NCBI GenBank assembly: GCA_031264545.1
Contig: JAISDV010000051.1
Span: forward strand, 1-6,813
Origin: Oscillospiraceae bacterium
GTDB lineage: Bacteria > Bacillota > Clostridia > Oscillospirales > Oscillospiraceae
Reading direction: 5' to 3'
Length of the DNA: 6,813 nucleotides
Shown one piece after another: positions 1 to 6,130 of this stretch (within the stretch, counting starts at the first letter, position 1; the number at the start of each line of letters is the position of its first letter). The position numbers and the translations under genes were made by a program. Under the pieces are notes generated by a model that was not told the origin of the DNA, did not search any database, and worked only from the letters and a program-made list of their open reading frames with translations.

Positions 1-1
1 G

Positions 2-466
2 GGCGTAGTCGGCGCGGCGGCCGACAGCGAAAATGTTTATGCCGAGCTTATCAGCGACGGCGTGCATGTGCACCCGTCTATGGTGCGCGCGGCGTTCAAG
101 CTGTTTGGCAGGGACCGCATTATCCTGATAAGCGACACGATGCGCGCCGCCGGCATGGCGGACGGCGAATACACCCTCGGCGGGCAGACCGTCCGGGTCG
201 GGGGAAAGCGTGCAACGCTCGAAGACGGCACGATAGCGGGCTCGGTCACAGATCTGATGGCCTGCATGGTGACGGCGGTTTCCTTTGGTATCCCGCTCCA
301 CGACGCGGTTACGGCCGCCGCCGTCAATCCGGCGAAGGCGCTCGGCATTTATGAGCGCTGTGGCAGCCTGGACGCCGGAAAAGCGGCGAATATCGCCGTT
401 CTGGACGGTGAGCTGCGGCTTAAAGCCGTCATTTTCAGGGGCAAGCTCATCTCCGGCGCGCTTTGA
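2..466 (+). CDS. nagA: N-acetylglucosamine-6-phosphate deacetylase, C-terminal part (5' end outside window)
   Basis: The enzyme removes the acetyl group from N-acetylglucosamine 6-phosphate, giving glucosamine 6-phosphate and acetate, in cytoplasmic amino-sugar catabolism and cell-wall recycling. The frame is open from base 2 and ends at TGA 464-466, so the last 154 residues are visible, somewhat under half of a usual protein of about 380. Visible family signatures, numbered from the window edge, are LISDGVHVHP (17-26, with the histidines that bind metal or substrate), ISDTMRAAGM (43-52, where Asp45 matches the catalytic aspartate) and the following GEYTLGG. Then come IAGSVTDL (78-85), the AVNPAKALG helix (107-115) and GSLDAGKAANIAVLD (121-135), the usual amidohydrolase C-terminal strand segment. 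No damage is visible. It points toward the next gene, which is on the opposite strand. The assignment to the NagA family is firm. The exact substrate follows from the family, not from the fragment alone. Confidence 0.93.
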   Translation, partial: GVVGAAADSENVYAELISDGVHVHPSMVRAAFKLFGRDRIILISDTMRAAGMADGEYTLGGQTVRVGGKRATLEDGTIAGSVTDLMACMVTAVSFGIPLHDAVTAAAVNPAKALGIYERCGSLDAGKAANIAVLDGELRLKAVIFRGKLISGAL

Positions 467-600
467 TAAACGCTTGTCTTTTGCTTTATATAAGGAATTA
501 GAATATTGGGGTCTGTTAGGAGTGGAATATCAGGAATTCAAAAAACAAAAACTAAATGAGACTTTGAAGACTGTCCCCTATAGGGATTAGCACATCGCAC
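467..600. other. AT-rich intergenic stretch with a short open frame and a 10-bp palindrome
   Basis: Between the nagA stop and the hairpin at 603-641, base composition changes abruptly from GC-rich to AT-rich. One plus-strand frame stays open to TAG at 588-590; from about 483 it would read LYKELEYWGLLGVEYQEF and onward, a plausible-looking peptide of about 35 residues. It has no start codon or ribosome binding site of its own, because its only upstream starts lie inside nagA in another frame. CCCTATAGGG at 576-585 is a perfect palindrome. I do not recognise a protein family. It may be the worn end of a lost gene or mobile element, or simply non-coding sequence. Confidence 0.3.
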
Positions 601-602
601 TT

Positions 603-641
603 AGCGGCAAAGAAAGCGTATTATAAGCTTTCTTTGCCGCT
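603..641. terminator. Perfect 15-bp hairpin between convergent genes, probable bidirectional terminator
   Basis: AGCGGCAAAGAAAGC at 603-617 is exactly complementary to GCTTTCTTTGCCGCT at 627-641, with a nine-base AT-rich loop (618-626). It lies 136 bases after the nagA stop and 103 bases after the SLH-protein stop, where both transcripts converge. The stem is long and stable. Neither arm is followed by the T run of a classical intrinsic terminator, so termination is inferred from position and stability. A 3'-end stabilising hairpin or an operator is also possible. Confidence 0.5.
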
Positions 642-675
642 GTATAGCCTTGAAAATGGTTTGTCTCAATCTGTA

Positions 676-691
676 ATAAAGTTTACTTTAT
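676..691. repeat. Small AT-rich inverted repeat after the SLH-protein gene
   Basis: ATAAAGT at 676-682 and ACTTTAT at 685-691 form a 7-bp inverted repeat with two bases between the arms, 53 bases past the stop of the minus-strand surface-protein gene. Such a short loop makes an RNA hairpin unlikely unless the innermost pair opens. It could be a protein-binding palindrome or chance in AT-rich sequence. No function is assigned. Confidence 0.25.
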
Positions 692-744
692 CCGCCGTAG
701 TTTTTCGTCTTGCCGCGCCGCGCGGCCGTCGGCAGGACCTTGCG

Positions 745-3700
745 TCAGCCGATCAAATTCTCCATAAACCTATGCAGCATAGCAGCGACCTCCGCTCTCG
801 TTGCGTCGGTTTTCGGATCGATCACGCCGCCGCCGAGCCCTTGGATGACGCTAAGCTTGTACAGGGTCTGGATCGGATCCTTTGCATAATCGGAAATCTG
901 AGCCTCATCCGTGAAGATGATATGCTGCTCCGTTACCGGCCTGTCGAGCCCCGCGTAACGCATATACCGATGGAGGATCGCGGCTAGCTGTTCACGTGTC
1001 ACCGAATCGGCTGGGCCGAAGTGCGTCGCGTCATAGCCCTCCACAATCCCATTCTGCGCCGCCCACGCAATCGCGTCAGAATACCACTGTCCGAGCGGAA
1101 CATCCGCGAAACCGGTCGTATTGGCCCCTTTCGCCGGCGCGTCGAGCCTGAACAGGACCGTTACCAGCATGGCCCTTGTCATGGGCAGCCGCGGGGAAAA
1201 TGTTGCCGCGCCTGTTCCCTCAAACAACCCGTTGTCATAGACATACGCCACATCGTTATAGAACCAGTCGCTCTTCAAAACGTCCGTAAATGGGAACGCC
1301 TCGTCGTCTGCCGGACTGCCGCTCCCGCCGCCGCCGGCCGGGCTCGCGGTGCGCGTCACCGTGACAGGCGTGACGGTTACGCCGCCGCCTGTTTGCGTGG
1401 TGAGGATATAGACGGTATATGGGACGCCCGCTTCCGTCAAATCCGGAACGACAACGCGCAGGAGCGTTTGCGCGGGAATAAGACCCGCTAAATGTGCGGC
1501 AAGCGCGTTTTCGTCTATTTCAAACGCCGCGGAATCGCCGGTGACAGTGATTCCCGCGCTCAAGTCAGCGAGTGCGTATTCCCCGCCACCATAAGTATAA
1601 CTCAGCGCTTCCGGTCCGTCCGCCGGCAGAGCCTGCCAGGACAGGTACGGATATGAGGCACCCTCGGCTATCCGCCATTCCGACGAACTGAAATTCCAAT
1701 TGTCGTAAGCGCCGCCTGTCAGCATATCGGCTGTCGGCAGTCCGGCGGCGACCGTGTTCCTCAGATAATCCTGATAATACTCCCAAGTCTCATCCTGCGG
1801 CGCATTTCCTATGGCGCCGGCCTGTCCGCTCAGAATCTCGTCATAATAGCAGTACCAAATCAAAGCGCCGTCCGAATAATAGTGCTGTCCGGCAAAGCCG
1901 CCTACGTCTTCGCCGGTTCCGATGACCTGCCCGATCGCGTAACAACGGCTAACGTACGCGTCCAAATCGTTGTCACCCACAAAGCCGCCAACCGGCTCGC
2001 TGCCGGCGACATTTCCGATGGTATAGCTATTGACAACGTCGGCGTCGCCAATGTATCCTGAAAAGCCGCCTACGGAGTTGTTGCCGGTTACATTCCCGAT
2101 GGAATAACTGGCGGTGACATGGCCGTCTGCAATATATCCGACAAAGCCGCCCACGCTCTTTTCTCCGGTCACGGTTCCAAGGGCGCTGCTATTGGCGACG
2201 TCAGCGTCGTCCATATATCCTGCAAAGCCGCCCGCATAGTCGCCGCCTGTCACGTTCACGGCGGCGCGGCACCCGGATACGTCTAAGAATTCTATCTCAC
2301 CGGCAAATCCGCCTACCCGACTGGAACCAAAGACCTCGCCCGCGCCGGTCACGGAGCAATTGAGGACAAGCGTTTCCCTCCCGTAGCCGATAAGTCCGCC
2401 GGCATAAGCCCGACCGATGATGCCGTCTTGGCCCAGCACAACGGAGATATCCTTCAGCGCCGCATATTCCACATAGCCGAACAGACCAACGCCGTCCATA
2501 TCCGGGCGATCGATCGTCAAGCCGGATATCGTGTGGCCGCCGCCGTCAAGCCCGCCGACAAACGGCGTCTCTGCGGTTCCGATCGGCAGCCAGCCTTTCG
2601 TGCCGTAGCTTTCTTCCAGGTAGCTTTCCAGATCGATGTCCGCGCCAAGCCGGAAATACGCGCCCGCCCCGGACAGAATGCAGCGTATGCTATCCAGCTC
2701 CCGAGCCGTCTCGATCAGATAAGGCGCGTCCTCGGTTCCGGAGCCGGCTCCAAACAGCAGGGACTCGTCCACTCCGCGCAGCTTGGGGTAATCGCCCGGA
2801 ACGCCGATCCATCTGCCGGCAAAGTCGAAGCCCGCCAGCTTAGCCGGGTCCTGAATATCTTCTGTAGATAAAGGCACTGAGACGTCACTGGCGGCGTTAT
2901 GCCAGGCCCCCAATTTATCAGAGTCGTAATAACACTGACTGAAAACAGCGGGATTGTTATTATGCCTTCCGGCGAACGGGCCGATAAAATCACGTTCGGT
3001 TTCATCAGTCGTTATCGTGCCGGCGGCGTAGCAAGCTGATATTGATGCATTGCTGCTTTCCACTTCGCCCACAAAGCCGCCGACCTCCTCGAGACTGCCG
3101 CGCTTTCCGGTCACATCCGCGAAGGTGTAACACGAGGTGATCTCGGTATTTCCCTGTAAGTAACCGACAAAGCCTCCGGACTGAACCCCGCTGTTTGTTC
3201 TGGACTCGACCGCTACAGCCTCCCGAACGGCACTGCAGGCGATTCCGGCGTTACCCTTGACCGAGCCGGCGAAGCCTCCGACTCTGCTATTTTCAGCGCT
3301 TATGTAGCTGACACCGGAAACGACGCTGTGTGTGATCTCGCCGCCTTCCATCAGTCCGACAAAGCCGCCGACCTGCGTGCTGCCGTCAACCGTCGTGCCG
3401 TATACGCGGCAGCCTTCGATCGTTCCGCCGCTCATATGTCCGACAAAGCCGCCGGTGGCCTCGCCGCCGGTGCTTGAAAAGCCGACGACACCCGTGAAGG
3501 AGCAGTCCGTGACCAGACTGTCGCCCTTTATCTGGCCGGCAAAGCCGCCGACCCGCTTATAGCCGGCCACATTACCGGAAACATGAACATTGCTGATGAC
3601 AGTACTGCCCTCGATCAGGCCGGCCAAGCCGCCGGTATACGATTGCGTTCCTCTTAACGTAATTTGGCTGATTTCCAGCCGGAGGTTTTTGATTTCGGCA

Positions 3701-4070
3701 TTGCCCGCAACGCGGCCGAACAGCCCGGCGTAGTCAGCGGTGGTGTCTGTCGCCAGGCCGGAAATCGTGAAACCGCCGCCGTCGAGCTTGCCCTGAAACG
3801 ATTTGGTCCTGCTGAGAGGCGTCCAGTTAGCGTACCCAGCGCTTCCCAAATCGATATCGTTCCCAAGTCTGAAGTATTCATTCTTATGGTTCGCATCACC
3901 TAAGGCGGCAAGCTCGGCCGCCGTTTCAATGATGTACGGAGAGACCTGCGTACCGTCGCCTCCGGCGGCCTCCGCTGTGGGCGCGAGCCCGAACGCCAGC
4001 GCTAGGGAAAGTAAAACCGAAAGCGCCAGATACGCCGCCGAAAACGCGGAGAGGATTTTGTCGTCTTCAT
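745..4070 (-). CDS. Secreted SLH-domain surface protein with GLUG repeats (start region frameshifted)
   Basis: A large cell-surface protein, about 1108 residues if the start is restored. The ATG at 4070-4068 follows AGGAG with six bases between. It encodes MKTT and would run into a textbook signal peptide (KILSAFSAAYLALSVLLSLA, cleavage near APTAEA), but only if one A is added to the AAAA run at 4059-4056; as written this frame stops at about 4005-4003. The gene's frame is open from 4147 downward but has no ATG, GTG or TTG before a TTG at 3849, which would discard the signal peptide. Domains, numbered from the ATG: PYIIETAAEL opening module (45-54) and seven GLUG repeats (about 140-360); a second, homologous module starting PYLIETAREL (about 445) with seven GLUG repeats (about 550-745). 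An unassigned region follows, then a Gly/Ser linker (about 912-925) and three SLH domains (928-970, 988-1030, 1051-1108) with TRAM, TREQ and TRAE motifs. The SLH domains imply non-covalent anchoring to cell-wall polymer. GLUG repeats occur in adhesin-like proteins, so the ligand is unknown. Confidence 0.85.
1880..2410 (-). repeat. Second GLUG array: seven units, five of them at exact or near-exact 27-residue spacing
   Basis: The codons for the GGF core of each unit (plus strand aaagccgcc or close variants) begin at 1894, 1981, 2062, 2143, 2224, 2305 and 2392. The steps are 87, 81, 81, 81, 81 and 87 bases, so the central units are 27 residues long. Each unit reads roughly VGGFVGYI, an Asp-rich turn, VxxSYxIGNVTG. 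This regular protein repeat should fold as successive turns of a beta-solenoid or beta-helix-like stack (inference). The near-identical DNA cores could promote recombination that changes repeat number. Confidence 0.8.
3060..3640 (-). repeat. First GLUG array: seven units of irregular length
   Basis: GGF/GGL core codons (plus strand aaagccgcc and variants) begin at 3073, 3169, 3271, 3361, 3445, 3541 and 3625, spaced 96, 102, 90, 84, 96 and 84 bases (28 to 34 residues). The motif is the same as in the downstream array (VGGFVG, a short polar stretch, then I/V x x C/S), but insertions make the period irregular. That fits an older, more diverged array, or selection for longer loops. Confidence 0.75.
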
Positions 4071-4313
4071 AAATATCTCCTGTATAATTGGTATTTGTCC
4101 ACTTGACGCGCGGCTCCGCCCGCCAAATGATATCTTTCGTACCACATTACTGCTGACGCCTGCTCAACAATGTACTAAATGAGCAAAATCATGTTCCGAA
4201 TTTCAGAAAATCGCAGTTCCGTGTCCAATTAAGTATTTTGAAAACAAGCCTGCCGTGCTTCCCATGGTGCGGCACTCGGGCCGCTATGCGCTTCGCGCTG
4301 TGAATTCAGGCTC
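4071..4313. other. Intergenic region between glycerate kinase and SLH-protein gene
   Basis: This holds the 3' end of the kinase transcript and the upstream region of the surface-protein gene, both on the minus strand. Near the kinase stop there are two small GC hairpins: GCGC/GCGC at 4288-4298 with a three-base loop, and GCGGC/GCCGC at 4269-4284 with a six-base loop. Neither is followed by a T run. The AT-rich part (about 4125-4250) is where a promoter for the surface-protein gene should be, but no convincing -35/-10 pair stands out; the best candidates match about half of the consensus. No small gene is seen. Confidence 0.4.
4077..4081 (-). promoter_or_regulatory. Ribosome binding site fixing the ATG at 4070 of the SLH-protein gene
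   Basis: The minus strand reads AGGAG, six bases, then ATG (4070-4068). Motif and spacing are ideal, and the codons after the ATG give the Lys-rich start of a signal peptide. This makes 4070 the intended start, although it is one base out of frame with the gene in this sequence. No comparable site precedes the TTG at 3849. Confidence 0.8.
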
Positions 4314-5555
4314 TTACTCCGCGCGCAGCAGGCCCACCGCCACATCGTTGACATTGGTTCCGGTGGGCCCGGTGAAAATTAGGCCGCCAACAGCCAATAG
4401 CGCGGGATAGGCGTCGTTATCGGCCAGCACGTCGTAAACGCTCAGGCCCTTTGCGCGCAGGGAAGCAAGGGTCCTGCCGTCCGCGTAGCCGCCGGCGGCG
4501 TCAGTCGGGCCGTCGCTTCCGTCGCTGCCGACGCTGAAGATGGCGGCGTTCAACCCTTCGAGACCCTCCGCGGCGGCAAGGGCCAGCTCCTGATTGCGGC
4601 CGCCTCTGCCCTTGCCGCTCAAGCGGACGACCGTTTCCCCGCCCGCAAGATAGGCCAGCCTGCGGCCGTCGGCCGCATGGGTCCGCAGGATGGCGGCAAG
4701 AAAGCTGCCCGCCTCCCGCGCCTGACAGCTCAGGCGGTCTGTCAGCAGGACCGTTTCATAGCCCAGCCGCCGGCAAGTCCCGCCGGCGGCGTCGCACAGC
4801 TCGCGGACGCTGCCGGTGATCCGCGTTTCCACATTCTCCAGTATTTTGGGCGTCTCCTGCCCCAGCAGAGCCATCGCTCCGGCGGAGAGGCGCAGGCCGT
4901 ACTTTTTCACAATTGCCAGCGCCTGCTCGCAGCTGCTCTTGTCCGCGCAGGCCGGCCCGGAGGCGATCATGTCCAGCGGGTCGCCGAGAATATCGCTGAG
5001 CACCACGGAGAAAACCCGGGCCGGCGCGCATAGCTGCGCAAAGCGTCCGCCCTTGACGGCGGAGAGACGCTTGCGTATGGTGTTTATCTCCACGATGTCC
5101 GCTCCGCTGGCCAGCAGCTGCTGCGTAAGCGCCTGCAGCTGTTCGCTGGGAATCAAAGGCTTTTCAAACAGCGCGCTGCCGCCGCCCGACAGCAAAAACA
5201 GGACCGTATCCCGTTCGCCCAGGCCAGCGATCAGTTCCAGAGCCGCCTGTGTTCCGCGGAAGGAATTTTCATCCGGTACCGGATGCCCTGCCTCGAAACA
5301 GGAGAAATTTGCGATTTTGCCCATCACGTGGCCGTATTTTGTCACAACCACGCCGGCCTCTATGCGGCTGCCCAGAGTGTCCGCCGCCGCACCTGCCATC
5401 CGCCAGGCGGCTTTGCCCGCGGCCACCAGCACAATACGGCCGGGGAAGGTCCTGTTCTCCAGCGCGCGGCGCACCGCCGCGTCCGGCTGCACAGCGCGCA
5501 GCGCGGCGGCGATAATCTCGTCGGCATCCTGCCGCAGCGTCGTTGCTTCCGTCAT
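4314..5555 (-). CDS. Glycerate 2-kinase, DUF4147/MOFRL family
   Basis: A cytoplasmic kinase that phosphorylates D-glycerate with ATP, normally to 2-phosphoglycerate, feeding glycolysis from glyoxylate, tartrate, sugar-acid or serine breakdown. The 413 residues are close to the usual length (about 410-450). The N-terminal DUF4147 domain has VAAGKAAWRMAGAA (44-57, conserved Lys48), LLSGGGSAL (121-129), INTIRKRLSAVKGGRFA (157-173, including the conserved RK and KGG) and LSDILGDPLDMIASGP (186-201). The C-terminal MOFRL domain has AGGETVVRLSGKGRGGRNQE (304-323) and VGSDGSDGPTDAAGG (342-356). All expected motifs look intact. The ATG at 5555 follows AAGGAAGGG with eight bases between. The gene has its own promoter-like sequence 200 bases upstream (5767-5795). 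No sugar-acid dehydrogenase or transporter lies beside it, so the source of glycerate is not shown. In the literature the family is called Gck, GckA or TtuD; I give no symbol because the context does not select one. Confidence 0.93.
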   Translation of the reverse strand: MTEATTLRQDADEIIAAALRAVQPDAAVRRALENRTFPGRIVLVAAGKAAWRMAGAAADTLGSRIEAGVVVTKYGHVMGKIANFSCFEAGHPVPDENSFRGTQAALELIAGLGERDTVLFLLSGGGSALFEKPLIPSEQLQALTQQLLASGADIVEINTIRKRLSAVKGGRFAQLCAPARVFSVVLSDILGDPLDMIASGPACADKSSCEQALAIVKKYGLRLSAGAMALLGQETPKILENVETRITGSVRELCDAAGGTCRRLGYETVLLTDRLSCQAREAGSFLAAILRTHAADGRRLAYLAGGETVVRLSGKGRGGRNQELALAAAEGLEGLNAAIFSVGSDGSDGPTDAAGGYADGRTLASLRAKGLSVYDVLADNDAYPALLAVGGLIFTGPTGTNVNDVAVGLLRAE

Positions 5556-5561
5556 ACTTAT

Positions 5562-5573
5562 GACCCTTCCTTT
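5562..5573 (-). promoter_or_regulatory. Ribosome binding site of the glycerate kinase gene
   Basis: On the minus strand AAGGAAGGG lies eight bases before the ATG at 5555-5553. It supports that start over any later ATG. Confidence 0.75.
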
Positions 5574-5630
5574 CGTTGCACTTCAGACACAAACCTGATG
5601 TAACACTTTGAGGAATATGTTGCCTTAGCT

Positions 5631-5663
5631 TTTTTATAGTTGGCCCGCGGCAAACTATAAAAA
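5631..5663. repeat. Inverted repeat IR1 in the glycerate kinase leader
   Basis: TTTTTATAGTT at 5631-5641 pairs exactly with AACTATAAAAA at 5653-5663. After one mismatch, GCC/GGC (5643-5645 with 5649-5651) extends the stem, leaving a CGC loop: 14 pairs in all. The T tracts are at the outer 5' side and the A tracts at the outer 3' side, the reverse of an intrinsic terminator, so a terminator is unlikely. The core (minus strand ATAGTTTGCCGCGGGCCAA then CTAT) resembles IR2. Possible roles are operator, cruciform, or leader RNA stem-loop. Confidence 0.6.
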
Positions 5664-5700
5664 CTGCGCGGTGCGTCCCCGCGCCGCGGCTTAGATCCAA

Positions 5701-5732
5701 GCGCATGCGCACGCAGGGCGCACATGCGTGCA
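5701..5732. repeat. Two alternating purine-pyrimidine tracts with palindromes
   Basis: Bases 5701-5715 and 5718-5732 each alternate purine and pyrimidine for 15 bases, separated by two G. GCGCATGCGC (5701-5710) is a perfect palindrome. GCACGCA (5709-5715) and TGCGTGC (5725-5731) can pair as a 7-bp stem with a nine-base loop. Such sequence can adopt Z-form DNA under supercoiling (known biophysics). Any role here is inference. In RNA it would give a GC-rich stem between IR1 and IR2. Confidence 0.45.
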
Positions 5733-5739
5733 AAATAAT

Positions 5740-5758
5740 ATAGTTCCGCAGAAACTAT
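5740..5758. repeat. Inverted repeat IR2 at the predicted transcription start of glycerate kinase
   Basis: ATAGTT at 5740-5745 pairs with AACTAT at 5753-5758 around a seven-base interior (minus strand ATAGTTTCTGCGGAACTAT). It shares ATAGTTT, GCGG and AACTAT in the same order with IR1, and their centres are about 102 bases apart. It begins about nine bases after the predicted -10 box, so it would cover the transcription start, a common operator position. Read on the plus strand, it is followed by seven T, so a weak plus-strand terminator is an alternative. Confidence 0.5.
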
Positions 5759-5766
5759 TTTTTTCC

Positions 5767-5795
5767 AGTATAGCATAAATTTTGCCGAATTCTAA
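5767..5795 (-). promoter_or_regulatory. Probable sigma-A promoter for glycerate kinase, extended -10 type
   Basis: On the minus strand the -10 box is TATACT (5772-5767), five of six to consensus. It is preceded by TGC (5775-5773), the TGn of an extended -10 element. TTAGAA (5795-5790) is a weak -35, exactly 17 bases upstream. Transcription would start near 5760 and leave a leader of about 200 bases before the ATG at 5555. The site lies just after the end of the alkyltransferase-like gene, which suggests the kinase is transcribed separately from the genes upstream. Confidence 0.6.
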
Positions 5796-5836
5796 AAAAG
5801 TCGTAAACGCACAAAATTTGCCGCGCAGGCCACCGT

Positions 5837-6130
5837 TCAACCGAGCCAACGGCATAAGGCCATATCGACGCGGCCGTCGGGCAAAAATGCCACTCTTTCG
5901 GCTTCGAGAAGGGCTCTGCGCATATCCGCGCAAATACCGCCCGCAATAGCGCCGTCCTTCATGACCACCCTCTGCCAGGGCAAACCGTCAGGGCAGCACC
6001 GCAGGGCCCACCCGACCTCCCGCGCCGACCGGGGCCGTCCCAGCATGCGCGCGAGCTGGCCGTATGAGACCACGCTTCCATAGGGTATTTGTTCCACAAG
6101 GCCGTATACCTGTTCAAAAAACGGATTCAA
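5837..6130 (-). CDS. Alkyltransferase-like protein (ATL), MGMT DNA-binding-domain family without acceptor cysteine
   Basis: A 97-residue protein consisting only of the winged-helix DNA-binding domain of O6-alkylguanine-DNA alkyltransferase. Family landmarks are VVSYGQLA (20-27, where Tyr23 matches the base-flipping tyrosine), SAREVGWALR (35-44, where Arg37 matches the arginine finger) and LPWQRVV (50-56). True alkyltransferases have PCHRV at the last site; here Trp52 replaces the methyl-accepting cysteine, as in the ATL family. ATL proteins bind O6-alkylguanine and hand it to nucleotide excision repair instead of repairing it themselves (established for the family, inferred here). The start is a TTG at 6130-6128, eight bases after GGGGAG and overlapping the upstream stop as TTGA. 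No ATG lies near, and the protein aligns to the family from its first residues. Coupling to the RNA methyltransferase gene is probably positional rather than functional. Confidence 0.88.
   Translation of the reverse strand: MNPFFEQVYGLVEQIPYGSVVSYGQLARMLGRPRSAREVGWALRCCPDGLPWQRVVMKDGAIAGGICADMRRALLEAERVAFLPDGRVDMALCRWLG

Noticed and set aside
1894..3633. Regularly spaced short repeats resembling a CRISPR array
   Set aside because: The repeated units are about 9 bases long and fall in one open frame as the GGF core of GLUG repeats. The intervening sequence is coding and itself similar from unit to unit.
745..3849. TTG at 3849 as the start of the surface-protein gene
   Set aside because: It lies inside the conserved NDIDLGSAGY segment, which is duplicated later in the protein. 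It has no ribosome binding site and would remove the signal peptide encoded just upstream in the same frame.
4816..5598. Plus-strand open frame of 260 codons
   Set aside because: It lies opposite the glycerate kinase gene, whose motifs are all intact. The translated product is Ser/Ala/Arg-rich without any recognisable motif, typical of an antisense shadow in GC-rich DNA.
5556..5765. T-box or other known riboswitch in the glycerate kinase leader
   Set aside because: The minus strand has an ACCGCG followed by TTTTTATA, which looks a little like a T-box end. The preceding GGUGG core and a terminator/antiterminator pair are missing, and the downstream gene is not an amino-acid gene. I recognise no other riboswitch core.
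5794..5812. Intrinsic terminator after the alkyltransferase-like gene
   Set aside because: On the minus strand a short stem (GT-CG with a bulged G, loop TTTA) precedes TTTTTT. Only about four pairs form and the site overlaps the proposed -35 box, so it is too weak to call, though termination here would fit the gene order.
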